Assembly (NCBI RefSeq): GCF_001434365.1
Contig: NZ_AZFN01000012.1
Coordinates: 1 to 64,000 of the forward strand
DNA length: 64,000 nucleotides
Direction: 5' to 3'
DNA from: Limosilactobacillus gastricus DSM 16045
GTDB lineage: Bacteria > Bacillota > Bacilli > Lactobacillales > Lactobacillaceae
Made by a program: the position numbers and the translations under genes. The first letter of the stretch is position 1. Every line of letters begins with the position of its first letter. The notes beneath the pieces were generated by a model. That model was not told the DNA's origin. It ran no database searches and saw only the letters and a list, made by a program, of their open reading frames with translations. Of this stretch, positions 1 to 9,255 are shown piece after piece.

Positions 1-30
1 ATCTGTCCAACTTAGGGGGTTCACTTCTCC
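1..30 (+). mobile_element. possible right end of an IS3-family (IS150-like) element
   Basis: The first bases contain TGTCCAACTTAGGGGGTTCA. This resembles the terminal inverted repeat I recall for IS150-group insertion sequences of lactobacilli, in which a similar TGTCCAACTT-GGGGTTCA stretch follows the transposase stop codon. No transposase coding sequence is inside the window, so this is a guess from one short motif. Confidence 0.35.
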
Positions 31-90
31 TAGTTCTGGTGGCCGTTTTGCTTTTTTATAGCAAACCTAAATCACTAGATTCAATACGAA

Positions 91-126
91 AGCAGGCTAA
101 ACTCAAAATGGTTAGCCTGCTTTTAA
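91..126. terminator. bidirectional terminator after dltD
   Basis: A hairpin with arms AGCAGGCTAA and TTAGCCTGCT around a 14-nt loop is followed by TTTT on the plus strand. On the minus strand it is followed by the weaker TTTCG. It lies just past the dltD stop, so it most likely ends the dlt operon and any gene arriving from the left. Confidence 0.7.
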
Positions 127-131
127 AATTG

Positions 132-1427
132 CTATTTTAATTCCGTCTTTTGGAACTGCTTTAAATTATTAGTGGTTGGAATCAAATTAGTCCACTTCTT
201 GGATAAGAAAACATCATTAACGTGATAATTAGGTGATGCTTGCTTGTTCTCTATGAACCGGGAAACTTGCCGGTCAAAATCAACCCAACCGGACCAACCG
301 AGGTGAATCGTATCGTTCATAAATGAACTTTGGTTACCCTTGTGAGAGAAATCAACAATATTATTGAAGCCTTGGGATTGGAGCTGGAATTTAATCTTAT
401 TGACGGTTTGATAGTACATCTTCATACTCATTCCAGTATGTTTTTCCCATTTCTCGTTAACTGGGGTAATCACAAAGATTACGTTGGTATTAGTCTTTTG
501 GAATTGCTTTAAGACGGTTTCAAAATCTCCATATTCGGGTGACTTATAATAATCGAAGTGCCGTTGCGAATTCTTCGTCGACCAGTATTTACCACGTAAT
601 TGCTTCCGATAGAAACTATCAATAATTCCGAGATGATTATTCTTGGATTGTTTAGCCTTATCTTTGGCGGCCTGTTGATAGAGTTTGGAGTAATTATAGG
701 TAACCGGTAACGCTTCTTCACCCGGCACGATCTTCTTTTGATAGTTATTATTCAAGAAATAACCACTAAAAAGATTGTCCTCATGGGCGAGTAAACTCAT
801 CCGAAATGATAGCCATTGGCGTTCAAAGTCAGTTAAGACCTTCCCACTAGCAATCCGCTTGGCCGCGTTAGGGATGGTCCCATCTGTGCCCAAAAGGTCA
901 ATTAACCGTTGAGCAGTGTAGCGGTCATAGGCGGACTTAGGGTTGGCCTGCAAGAGCCAGTAAATATCACTATAGGAACCCGTGTAATAAGCAAATGCCG
1001 TTTTATCAACCCCAGGTTTGGTAAACCATTGGGGAGAAATAATAAAAACGGCCTTTTTGTTGGTTAACTGTTTACTCATCATTGTCATATTCAACATTTG
1101 TGGCAATGACTGAGTTCCCCGAGAACCAAATAAGAAAGGAGTATAGTTGTGGTATTTAGCCGCCATTACAGATGGATGGTATTTATCCATCCGGTTTAAT
1201 TCACTCGAGCCAAAAAAGGCCACATAGTGTTTTGATTTATCACTGAGCGCTTGTACTTTTAAGTCGCGGTTTTTAAAAACCACATTACTCAATGATACTG
1301 CGGCTCTTTGCAAGGTTGCTTGACTCCGTTTTCCACTCCAAGGATAGGCAAATACCAATAAACATAAGAGTGCAGCAACGAACAGCGGCCCTAGCACGAG
1401 CCAAAGCTGTTTAGCTGGTTTTTTCAT
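132..1427 (-). CDS. dltD: D-alanyl-lipoteichoic acid biosynthesis protein DltD
   Basis: DltD is the last protein of the teichoic-acid D-alanylation pathway and acts on the outer face of the membrane to move D-Ala onto teichoic acid. The 431-aa protein has one N-terminal membrane anchor (about residues 8-28), then an SGNH-hydrolase-like domain with a GSSE motif at 73-76 and a C-terminal Asp/His block (DTIHLGWSGW) that completes the catalytic site. Its start overlaps the dltC stop by one base, as expected for translational coupling. Length and motifs are normal for the family. Confidence 0.95.
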   Translation of the reverse strand: MKKPAKQLWLVLGPLFVAALLCLLVFAYPWSGKRSQATLQRAAVSLSNVVFKNRDLKVQALSDKSKHYVAFFGSSELNRMDKYHPSVMAAKYHNYTPFLFGSRGTQSLPQMLNMTMMSKQLTNKKAVFIISPQWFTKPGVDKTAFAYYTGSYSDIYWLLQANPKSAYDRYTAQRLIDLLGTDGTIPNAAKRIASGKVLTDFERQWLSFRMSLLAHEDNLFSGYFLNNNYQKKIVPGEEALPVTYNYSKLYQQAAKDKAKQSKNNHLGIIDSFYRKQLRGKYWSTKNSQRHFDYYKSPEYGDFETVLKQFQKTNTNVIFVITPVNEKWEKHTGMSMKMYYQTVNKIKFQLQSQGFNNIVDFSHKGNQSSFMNDTIHLGWSGWVDFDRQVSRFIENKQASPNYHVNDVFLSKKWTNLIPTTNNLKQFQKTELK

Positions 1428-1660
1428 TATTGTAATTCCTTTACCCGATCAGCAATTAAGTTAATGGTGCTCCATTGGTCACGATCAAATTCAGAAACGG
1501 GGACTTGGATTCCATATTCTTCTTGTAAGGAGAAAAGGAATTGGACAGTTGACATGGAATCAATTTTACCTGAAGTAAAGATGTTTTCATCATGATCTGC
1601 GAAGTCAGCCACGTCACGACCAGCAGCAGCAGCTAATAATTCTTGGATTTTTTCGTTCAT
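1427..1660 (-). CDS. dltC: D-alanyl carrier protein DltC
   Basis: A 77-aa acyl-carrier-type protein that carries D-Ala as a thioester on a 4'-phosphopantetheine arm. The attachment serine is Ser35 in the GKIDSMS motif. DltA charges it in the cytoplasm and it works with the membrane protein DltB. It lies 23 bp downstream of dltB with a good Shine-Dalgarno sequence (AGGAGG) and overlaps dltD by one base. Size, the DSM motif and operon position make the call secure. Confidence 0.96.
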   Translation of the reverse strand: MNEKIQELLAAAAGRDVADFADHDENIFTSGKIDSMSTVQFLFSLQEEYGIQVPVSEFDRDQWSTINLIADRVKELQ

Positions 1661-1683
1661 AATAAATTCCTCCTAAAAATCAA

Positions 1684-2904
1684 TTAATGTGTAAACCATA
1701 ACTTATTTAAGAATCCTGAGAAGATCAGGAAAGTAAAGACAACAAAATTAAAAGTAATCAAAATCGCGATCCCTTTGGTCAGCCAAGTAGATTTAAGATT
1801 CTTAAAGTGCTTCTGCTTGTAACGTAACCAAGCATCGTTAACTACTAGGGCTAACCCATGTAGGAACCCATAGAGAATGTAGTACCAGGTAACCCCATGC
1901 CAGAATCCCATGATAATCATGTTCAGCATGTACGCAGTTGATGAAAGAGCATTCCGACTCTTAAACCAACGCTTTTTAGTCGCTAAGAAGACAAAGCGCA
2001 TAAAGATATAATCACGGAACCAGAAGGATAAGGTCATGTGCCAACGGTTCCAGAATTCTTTAATGTTCGGTGAACTAAATGGTTTATTAAAGTTCATCGG
2101 AGTTTTAACACCCATTAGATATGAGATCCCAACGGCAAAGAGGGAATAACCCGCAAAGTCGAAGAATAAATTACCGGCATACATGTAGGCTACGCCGACG
2201 ACCCACCAAGAAAGGTGGGGGGCACTTAGCATGGCCATTTTCTCCATGAATGGTTGCCATTGCATTGCAAAGAAGTAGGTAATTACAAATTTATAAAGGA
2301 AACCTAAGAATAGATAGTAGATCGCTTTATCGACCATTTTAAGGTATTCTTGGCGTTCCGGAACCGCTTGGTAATCAGTCGCAAAGCGCCGATAACGATC
2401 AATTGGCCCGGAGGTAATGGTCGGCATGAAGACCATAAAACGAATAAATTTCCACCAGTTAAGTTCTTTTAAGACCCCATCACGAGTTTCAATGATGGTC
2501 CCGACTGCCCGGAAGGTAAGATAAGAAATCCCCATAAAGCCAAGGAGAGAATTATGTCCAACCATGGCGGGCGTCACCTTCACAATGACTAAGGGTAAAA
2601 TCGAAAGGAAGGCGAGGAGATAAAAGCCCCAGCCGGTATTATGCTTTTGGCGATAGTGGAAATACCACATTACCAAAATCGTCTCATAGATAATATAAGC
2701 AATCAGCGAACAACCTTGCTGGACGCTGGAGCCGGTAAACATGAAGAAGATGAATAAAAAGCTAACGAAAGCCTCATACCAGACCAAACGCTTACCAAAA
2801 TAGATCCCAATCATTAGGGGAATGATGGCGATAATTAGGTAGATAAAGTAAGTCGGTGATCCGTAGGCCGAATAGTTGGGGAGGGTTTGTAACCAATTCA
2901 GCAT
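1684..2904 (-). CDS. dltB: D-alanyl transfer protein DltB (MBOAT family)
   Basis: A 406-aa polytopic membrane protein of the membrane-bound O-acyltransferase family. It takes D-Ala from DltC and passes it across the membrane for teichoic-acid modification. The conserved MBOAT histidine is His336 in the GFWHG motif, and the upstream block KEFWNRWHMTLSFWFRDY is also typical. Its ATG overlaps the dltA stop (TAATG arrangement), so it is translationally coupled to dltA. Confidence 0.96.
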   Translation of the reverse strand: MLNWLQTLPNYSAYGSPTYFIYLIIAIIPLMIGIYFGKRLVWYEAFVSFLFIFFMFTGSSVQQGCSLIAYIIYETILVMWYFHYRQKHNTGWGFYLLAFLSILPLVIVKVTPAMVGHNSLLGFMGISYLTFRAVGTIIETRDGVLKELNWWKFIRFMVFMPTITSGPIDRYRRFATDYQAVPERQEYLKMVDKAIYYLFLGFLYKFVITYFFAMQWQPFMEKMAMLSAPHLSWWVVGVAYMYAGNLFFDFAGYSLFAVGISYLMGVKTPMNFNKPFSSPNIKEFWNRWHMTLSFWFRDYIFMRFVFLATKKRWFKSRNALSSTAYMLNMIIMGFWHGVTWYYILYGFLHGLALVVNDAWLRYKQKHFKNLKSTWLTKGIAILITFNFVVFTFLIFSGFLNKLWFTH

Positions 2905-4430
2905 TATTGATTAGCCTCCGCAATCATTTGTTTAATGGCGATCTTACCATTGGCCGATTTCGGGAAATCGTCAACGTAGACGAATTGAGTCGGCATCATG
3001 TACTCCATGACTCGGTCTTTCAAATCGTTCCGTAACGTTTTCGTGAATTCGGCTTCGTCATCCACTGACTCATTTGGAATAATGTAAGCGATCAAGTGCG
3101 TCGCACGATGATTAGCATCATACTTCGGAACCGCCACAGCTTGTTTAACGAGCGGACTAGTTTCGATACTGCTCCGTACTTCATCAAGCTCGATCCGGAA
3201 ACCGTGGAGCTTAATCTGAAAGTCCATCCGGCCGACAATGTAATGCATTCCATCTTCATCAATCATGGCTGCATCACCCGTCCGATAAGACTGGATCCCA
3301 TTTAACTTAAAGAAGTTTTGTTGAGTCTTAGTTGGGTTGTTTAAGTAACCACGAGCGACACTGTCACCGGTAATCACCAATTCACCTTCCGTTTTTGGCG
3401 TGGTAATTTCTTGATCACCATCCCAAATTGAAGTAGTCGTATTGGCCTTAACCTTACCGACTGGCAGACGCTTTAGGGTATCCACCATTTCTTGGGTGAT
3501 CTCTACGCTGGTAATCGCTACGGCTGCTTCGGTTGGCCCATAAGTATTAAAAATATGGGCGTGAGGGAAGCGTTCCTTCAGGCGCTTGGCGGTATTAACT
3601 GTGAGTTCCTCACCACAAAAGAGGAAGTGGGTTAACCCTGGCATCTTGGTTTCGCTGAAGTCCGGACTTAGCATTAACATGTCGGCCAAGGATGGGGTTG
3701 AAACATAAACATTCAAATCCAAACTTGGGAGAACGGTGAAGAGTTGACCGAAGTTTTTTACAACTTCTGAAGGCAAAGCTTTAATGGTCCCGCCAGATAA
3801 GAGCGCGGGAAGCCAAAACATTCCTGAAAGATCAAAAGAGTATGGTGGTTGACCTAAAAAGGTTTGTCCTTGAGGAATCTTAAAATCATCAGATAACATC
3901 CATTTAGCAAAAGAATTGATGTTGTCATGAGAAATTTCTACCCCCTTAGGAGAACCGGTAGTCCCAGAAGTAAAGAGAATGTAGAATAATTGATCGCCAT
4001 CAACGACATGATCTAGTTGATAATTCACTTGATGATGCATGATTTCGGTTAATTGATCACTGGTCAACACTGGGCCATGATAATTAACCTCACTTGCTGG
4101 GAAATCATCGATGGCCACCACTAATCCGGGCTGACCGGTTTCGATAATTGAAGCAAGCCGGGTTGAAGCCGTCCCTGTTTCAACGGGAATATAAGGGTGA
4201 CCGGACTTCAGTGTTCCAATAAAACCAGCTACCATTGTGAATTGATGGTCACCATAGAAAAGAACTGGTTGGTGCAAGTCGAGAGCTGAGTTTTGATCGA
4301 GCCAAGCAGCCAAGGCATCAGAGTAGTTTTTAAGGTCTTGATAAGTATTTAAGCGGCCCAATTCATCATAGGCGATGGTCGTTGGGTGTTGACTAGCCAC
4401 TTGATCAATGGACCAGATTAGGTTGTTCAT
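2904..4430 (-). CDS. dltA: D-alanine--D-alanyl carrier protein ligase DltA
   Basis: DltA adenylates D-alanine and loads it on DltC in the cytoplasm. It is an adenylate-forming enzyme of about 508 aa, with the P-loop motif FTSGTTGSPKG near residues 150-160, YGPTEA near 295, YRTGD further on, and the C-terminal catalytic lysine in SANGKI near 495. An upstream in-frame ATG at 4439 touches the AAGGAGG ribosome site, so I place the start at the ATG at 4430, which has 9 bp spacing. That SD overlaps the stop of dltX. Confidence 0.95.
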   Translation of the reverse strand: MNNLIWSIDQVASQHPTTIAYDELGRLNTYQDLKNYSDALAAWLDQNSALDLHQPVLFYGDHQFTMVAGFIGTLKSGHPYIPVETGTASTRLASIIETGQPGLVVAIDDFPASEVNYHGPVLTSDQLTEIMHHQVNYQLDHVVDGDQLFYILFTSGTTGSPKGVEISHDNINSFAKWMLSDDFKIPQGQTFLGQPPYSFDLSGMFWLPALLSGGTIKALPSEVVKNFGQLFTVLPSLDLNVYVSTPSLADMLMLSPDFSETKMPGLTHFLFCGEELTVNTAKRLKERFPHAHIFNTYGPTEAAVAITSVEITQEMVDTLKRLPVGKVKANTTTSIWDGDQEITTPKTEGELVITGDSVARGYLNNPTKTQQNFFKLNGIQSYRTGDAAMIDEDGMHYIVGRMDFQIKLHGFRIELDEVRSSIETSPLVKQAVAVPKYDANHRATHLIAYIIPNESVDDEAEFTKTLRNDLKDRVMEYMMPTQFVYVDDFPKSANGKIAIKQMIAEANQ

Positions 4431-4444
4431 CACAATCATCCTCC

Positions 4445-4582
4445 TTAGAACTCGTTATAGATGAATGGGGCTTCCCCGGCGCCAAAATATCCGTACATAT
4501 AAATTAAGATCATTAAAATAATGAAGTAAAATAAGGTACGAAGAATAAACTTAGCGGTCGGGTGATCGTTTAATTTTTTCAT
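4445..4582 (-). CDS. dltX: small membrane protein DltX (first gene of dlt operon)
   Basis: A 45-aa reading frame directly upstream of dltA, starting MKKLNDHPTAKF and ending PFIYNEF, with one membrane segment (about residues 13-32). It has its own ribosome site (AGAGGA, 7 bp before ATG), and its TAA overlaps the dltA Shine-Dalgarno sequence. Size, position and a conserved-looking C-terminal tail fit DltX, the small protein needed for D-alanylation that is often missed in annotation. I see no other plausible identity. Confidence 0.9.
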   Translation of the reverse strand: MKKLNDHPTAKFILRTLFYFIILMILIYMYGYFGAGEAPFIYNEF

Positions 4583-4599
4583 AGTTTTTCCTCTTACTG

Positions 4600-4655
4600 G
4601 CACAAATATTGAATTTTGTGCGAACTATAACATTAGTAATAATAACACCTTTAGT
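4600..4655 (-). promoter_or_regulatory. dlt promoter region with a perfect 7-bp inverted repeat
   Basis: On the minus strand a -10-like TATAGT lies at 4629-4624, with only a weak -35 (TAAAGG) 18 bp upstream. Immediately downstream, across the expected transcription start, is a perfect inverted repeat GCACAAA-N8-TTTGTGC at 4600-4621. It could be a repressor operator or an mRNA hairpin. No regulator was identified. Confidence 0.5.
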
Positions 4656-4722
4656 TGCTAACAAATATAAAAATTCCGTAAAATTTGGCGGATTAATTAA
4701 AATTTAAGAAAGTAGGAAGACA

Positions 4723-5835
4723 ATGCGATTTTTACATACGGCCGATTGGCATGTCGGAAAGTCTTTACATGGTTATGACCTATTAAATGAACAACAACAT
4801 ATTTTTCAACAAATCGAGGCCATTGCCTTAGAGCAAAAAGTAGATGCAATTGTGATTGCGGGAGATTTATATGACCGCAGCGCGCCTAGTGAGGAGGCTG
4901 TTAGTGAATTAAATGCGGAACTGCAAAAACTGAACCTTCATGATCAGCTCCCAATTTTAGCGATTAGCGGTAATCATGATTCGGCCGCCCGATTGGCGAC
5001 GGGGGATGCCTGGTATAGTGCAACACAATTTTATTTGCATACCCAATTATCACAAGCGTTCGAGCCCATTGTGATTGGTGATACCCAATTCTTTTTGTTG
5101 CCTTATTTTGAATTACAGGCAGTGCGTAATTACTTTGGTGATGATGAGATTCATTCGGTCAAGGTAGCGATGGAACGGATCGTTGCACAAATGCAGGATC
5201 ATTTTGCGCCCGATAAGCATCAAGTTTTAGTTGCTCATTTTTTTGCCGCTGGTAGTTCCCATACGGATTCCGAAACCAAGGTTGAAGTTGGCGGTTTAAA
5301 TGCCATTCCCGTCGACTTGTTAACGGAGTTTGATTATGTAGCCTTAGGTCATTTGCATAATCCTAACGCCTTAAAAAATCCAGTGATTAAATACAGTGGT
5401 TCCCCCCTAAAAATGTCGGCTTCTGAAGCTGAACTCCAAAAAGGGGTTCGAATTGTTGATTCAGCCATAGGCGAATCAACCTGGGTGCCTTTAAAACCAG
5501 CGCATGATGTTCGAATTATTAAAGGCTCCTTTGATGACCTAATGCAAAAGACTGATGAAGGTGATCGAGATGATTTTGTGGTGATTCAATTAACGGATCA
5601 AGAAATGATTCCTGATGTAATGAGTCGCTTACGCCAGGTTTATCCACGGATTATCGCCTTGCAACGAGTGAACGGACCGGTTCAGATGAAAATTGATACG
5701 ACGATTGATCCAGCGCTCGACCCAATGCAACTGGTAGCTAAGTTTTATGATTTCGCCACTGATGGGCACAACCTAAATCCTGAGCAGAAAGAGTGGTTGA
5801 CTCAAAGTTTGCAACGCGTTCAGAAAGGGGAATAG
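4723..5835 (+). CDS. sbcD: exonuclease subunit SbcD
   Basis: The nuclease subunit of the SbcCD (Mre11-Rad50-like) complex, which cleaves DNA hairpins and protein-blocked ends. The 370-aa protein carries the calcineurin-type metallophosphatase motifs in order: DWHVGK (Asp8, His10), GDLYDR near 48, GNHD near 88 and GHLH near 210. The start has an AGGAAG ribosome site. It is followed after one base by sbcC, so the two are co-translated. It is divergent from the dlt operon across 140 bp. Confidence 0.95.
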   Translation: MRFLHTADWHVGKSLHGYDLLNEQQHIFQQIEAIALEQKVDAIVIAGDLYDRSAPSEEAVSELNAELQKLNLHDQLPILAISGNHDSAARLATGDAWYSATQFYLHTQLSQAFEPIVIGDTQFFLLPYFELQAVRNYFGDDEIHSVKVAMERIVAQMQDHFAPDKHQVLVAHFFAAGSSHTDSETKVEVGGLNAIPVDLLTEFDYVALGHLHNPNALKNPVIKYSGSPLKMSASEAELQKGVRIVDSAIGESTWVPLKPAHDVRIIKGSFDDLMQKTDEGDRDDFVVIQLTDQEMIPDVMSRLRQVYPRIIALQRVNGPVQMKIDTTIDPALDPMQLVAKFYDFATDGHNLNPEQKEWLTQSLQRVQKGE

Positions 5836-5836
5836 G

Positions 5837-8482
5837 ATGCGACCATTAAAATTAGAATTGAACTATTTTGGACCATATGAACATGCCACCATTGATTTTA
5901 ATCAGTTTAGCGAAGTCCCAGTTTTTTTAATCAGTGGCAAAACGGGCAGTGGGAAAACGACGCTGTTTGATGCGATGAGTTTTGCCTTGTTTGGCAAAAC
6001 CTCCAATGATGATCGGGAAGCTAAACTGTTACGATCGGACTTTGCACCGGATGATCAGGAAACCTTAGTGAAATTCTGGTTTGAGCACCAAGGGGTTCAA
6101 TACCAACTTGAACGGCGACCAAAACAAAGGATAAGACGTACAAGCGGGAAATGGGTTGAACTGGGAGGAAAGGTTTCCTTAATTTATCCTTTGGATGCAG
6201 CCGAACCAATTGAGAAAACGAAAGATGGGGACGTCAAAGCCGTTATCGTTGATTTATTGAATCTAAACGCTGATCAATTCCGACAAATTGTCTTATTACC
6301 ACAAGGAAAATTTCGCCAATTCCTTGAATCATCTAGTAAGGATAAAGAAGCGATTTTAAGGTCCTTATTTGGTACCCAGTTATATGAACGATGGGTGGAT
6401 GATTTACAAAATCAATATAAGCAATTAAAGGCGGCTAGTGATCAACAAACAACGCAATTGACGACCTTAATGCAGCAAATTGAGGAGATTGAGGCTGAAC
6501 AACCCCAGGAATGGCTATCGGACGCCCAGGAACTATTCCAAAAAGATCAGTCAGCTTTGACGAAAACTCAAGAGCAATTAGTTGCCTTACAGGCCCAGGT
6601 ACAAATTTTAACAGTGGCTGATCGCCAATGGCAAAACTGGCAAGAGACTCAAATTGAATTAGAGCAGACCCAAGTTAAGCACCAAGCCTTAATTGAAGAA
6701 CAGCCAGCGATGGATCAGGTGGCAAAGCAAATCCAACTGGACGAGTGGGTTCAGAGACAAGTCCCTAAACTTAATCAGTATCATCGCCAACATCAATTGA
6801 TTGCCGAACTAAGCCAAAAAAATCATCTGGCTCAACAAGAATGGGACCATAATCAACAGGTGGTTACCGAAACGCAAGCCCAGTTAAAACAATTAGGCAA
6901 CCTTGACCAAGCCCAAGTCCACTTAACGCAAGAAATCGGTCAGTGGGCACAGCTAGCCAATGATTTTCAGCGCTTACAATCGGCTTTGAAACATTATCAA
7001 GACACTAAGTCAAACCAAGCTAGTTTGAAAAGCCAATTACAGGTGGCTAGCCAATCAGTCCAAGAAGCTAGTGATCGTTATACAAACATAAATGACCAAT
7101 ATGCGCGTTCGATGATTAGCCGATTAGCTCAACGACTAGAACCAGGATCGCCGTGTCCACTATGCGGGAGTAGGGAACACCCGCATCCAGTGGTGGTTGA
7201 TGAACTGATTGTGGTGTCGGAAGATGAGGTAAAGCAAGCGCAAAGTCACTTGGATAAAGTACGCGCTCAAAACTCACAGCTACAGGCTCAACTTGAGCAA
7301 ACTAGTCAGCAATTACAAGAAGAACAAGCGCAAATTGATCAACAATTGGCGCAGCTAAATCAAGCAATGGACGTTACGGATCAAGATCCCGAGAGTCTGG
7401 AGAAGCTTTTACGGGCCCAACAAGCAGCCCAACAAGCGGCCCAACACCAGCTCGCAAGTCAATTAAAAGAACGTGATCAATGGCAAGCAGCTTTGACTAA
7501 GGCCCAAGGAACGTTGGATCAATTAAGGGGACAGCAAGTTACGTTAGCAGAGCAATTAACAAGTACCGAGCAAGAACAAGGCGCACTGAAAGAGCAATTA
7601 ATGACTGCTTTAGGACAAGCGCCTAAGTCTTTATCTTGGGAACAAATGGAAGAAATTGCTGACCAGCTTGATCGGCTGCCACAACTTCGTCAACAATTAA
7701 GTGATTACCAAGGGGCAGTAAAAGTGGTGGAGAGTCGTTTGGCTGAATTAAAGCCCCAGGTAGCTAAGCAACCGGCTGGTGAGACTGGCCAAGTGCGAGC
7801 AGAATTAAAAGATAAGCAAGCTCAGGTTGAAGAAACAGCGCAAGCAGTGGGACGATTAGAGTCCCGGCTTCATCAACGTCAGCAAACGATAAGCCAGGTT
7901 GACCAATTAATGGATCAACAAACGACGATGATGACCAAATTACGGTCCTTAAATCAATTAGTGCAGACCTTACGGGGGATGGGAGATAAAAAGCTTGGTT
8001 TGGAACGCTTCGTCTTACAACAATACTTTAATGAGGTCTTAACAGTCGCAAATCAGCGCTTTAGTCAATTAACGAATGATCGTTATAAATTCGTGTTAGA
8101 TCAGGAATTAACGGCGCGCGCAACGCAAAATGGCCTGGAAGTTGATGTTTATGATGACTATGCAGGCAAGGCCCGTAGTGTCCATACGCTCTCTGGTGGG
8201 GAAAGCTTCATGGCTTCCTTAGCCTTGGCTTTAGCGTTAGGTGAAGTCGTGCAGCAACGTCAAGGGGGTGTGCAAATTGATGCCCTCTTTGTTGATGAAG
8301 GTTTTGGCTCACTAGATCAAGAGGCACTTGATGAAGCCTTAACGGCCCTTCAATCTATTGAGGGGCAACGAATGGTCGGTATTATTAGTCACGTGACGGA
8401 ATTAGAAGAACGAATTCCGGATCAGTTAAAGGTGACAGCCACTGATGGTCGGAGCCAAGTTAGTTATCAACACGAATTTTAA
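5837..8482 (+). CDS. sbcC: exonuclease subunit SbcC (Rad50-like ATPase)
   Basis: ATPase partner of SbcD. The 881-aa protein has Walker A GKTGSGKTT near residues 35-43 and a long Gln-rich coiled coil split by a zinc-hook CPLC near 440. The ABC signature LSGGES is near 785 and Walker B LFVDEG near 817. At 881 aa it is somewhat shorter than the 1,000-1,130 aa usual for the family; all catalytic elements are present, so the missing length must lie in the coiled coil. A strong terminator follows. Confidence 0.95.
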   Translation: MRPLKLELNYFGPYEHATIDFNQFSEVPVFLISGKTGSGKTTLFDAMSFALFGKTSNDDREAKLLRSDFAPDDQETLVKFWFEHQGVQYQLERRPKQRIRRTSGKWVELGGKVSLIYPLDAAEPIEKTKDGDVKAVIVDLLNLNADQFRQIVLLPQGKFRQFLESSSKDKEAILRSLFGTQLYERWVDDLQNQYKQLKAASDQQTTQLTTLMQQIEEIEAEQPQEWLSDAQELFQKDQSALTKTQEQLVALQAQVQILTVADRQWQNWQETQIELEQTQVKHQALIEEQPAMDQVAKQIQLDEWVQRQVPKLNQYHRQHQLIAELSQKNHLAQQEWDHNQQVVTETQAQLKQLGNLDQAQVHLTQEIGQWAQLANDFQRLQSALKHYQDTKSNQASLKSQLQVASQSVQEASDRYTNINDQYARSMISRLAQRLEPGSPCPLCGSREHPHPVVVDELIVVSEDEVKQAQSHLDKVRAQNSQLQAQLEQTSQQLQEEQAQIDQQLAQLNQAMDVTDQDPESLEKLLRAQQAAQQAAQHQLASQLKERDQWQAALTKAQGTLDQLRGQQVTLAEQLTSTEQEQGALKEQLMTALGQAPKSLSWEQMEEIADQLDRLPQLRQQLSDYQGAVKVVESRLAELKPQVAKQPAGETGQVRAELKDKQAQVEETAQAVGRLESRLHQRQQTISQVDQLMDQQTTMMTKLRSLNQLVQTLRGMGDKKLGLERFVLQQYFNEVLTVANQRFSQLTNDRYKFVLDQELTARATQNGLEVDVYDDYAGKARSVHTLSGGESFMASLALALALGEVVQQRQGGVQIDALFVDEGFGSLDQEALDEALTALQSIEGQRMVGIISHVTELEERIPDQLKVTATDGRSQVSYQHEF

Positions 8483-8487
8483 GAGTG

Positions 8488-8540
8488 AAACAGGCTAATC
8501 GCTATCAATTCAAGGTAGCGGTTAGCCTGTTTTCGTTTTT
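8488..8540 (+). terminator. rho-independent terminator after sbcC
   Basis: Long hairpin with arms AACAGGCTAATCGCTA and TAGCGGTTAGCCTGTT, then TTTCGTTTTT. It ends sbcDC and abuts the 3' end of the convergent response-regulator gene. Confidence 0.85.
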
Positions 8541-9255
8541 ATATCAATTTATAGCCAAAGCCTCGGACGGTTAGTAGGTGTTGTGGATTTTGGTCGTCAT
8601 CTTCTAATTTATCGCGAAGGTGGGCAATGTGCATATCGACAATTCGCGATGATCCTAATTCATCATAGCCCCAGACTCCCGATAAAAGCTGATCACGAGA
8701 GAGCACTTGCCCCTGATGATCAGCTAAATAGGACAACAGTTGGAATTCTTTTTTGGTTAGCAGGACTGGTTGGTGATCCTTAGTAACTGACACCTTTTGT
8801 TTATCAATTACCCAATTCGCAATCTGAATTTGATGCTGATTCACTGGAGATTCATGGGCGTTATTAATTGGTGCGGGTTCAAGTGTAATTTGATCATAGA
8901 GCCACAGTCGTTGTTGAATTAGGGCAGCGAGAACTTCGAGTGGCGTGGTCTTTACTAATACATCATCAACCTTAGCGCGAAATAATTTTCGTGATTGACG
9001 ACTTGTGGGGGCTTGCACCCAAACCAGAATTGGGTGATGAAATTCAGGCCGGAGCAACATCATGGTAGCCAAAGTAGTTTCTAAATTAATCGTGTCCAAA
9101 TCCCACAGAAGTGCGGCGTATGAGGCCTGAGCAATTTTAGCGACGGCACTAGTGGCAGTAGTAGTTTGGTCAATTTGCCAATGATTAATCGATGCTAGTT
9201 CTTGCATCGTTTCTTGTAATTGGGGGTCTTGGGAGACCAGTAAAAAAGGGTTAAT
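8539..9255 (-). CDS. PhoP-like response regulator with probable AUU start
   Basis: An OmpR/PhoB-family DNA-binding regulator. The C-terminal winged helix (about residues 135-238, with KKEFQLLSYLADHQ and VRGFGYKLI) is intact. The first ATG (9207) would cut off strand 1 of the receiver domain. Extending in frame restores NPFLLVSQD, typical of a receiver start. The only start-like codon at good spacing (8 nt) from the GGAGG ribosome site is ATT at 9255. The receiver is atypical: VSQD replaces the usual acidic pair, but the WDLD strand and the Lys of VLVKTTP remain. It is divergent from pst with no kinase beside it, so control of phosphate uptake is inferred. Confidence 0.75.
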   Translation of the reverse strand: MNPFLLVSQDPQLQETMQELASINHWQIDQTTTATSAVAKIAQASYAALLWDLDTINLETTLATMMLLRPEFHHPILVWVQAPTSRQSRKLFRAKVDDVLVKTTPLEVLAALIQQRLWLYDQITLEPAPINNAHESPVNQHQIQIANWVIDKQKVSVTKDHQPVLLTKKEFQLLSYLADHQGQVLSRDQLLSGVWGYDELGSSRIVDMHIAHLRDKLEDDDQNPQHLLTVRGFGYKLI

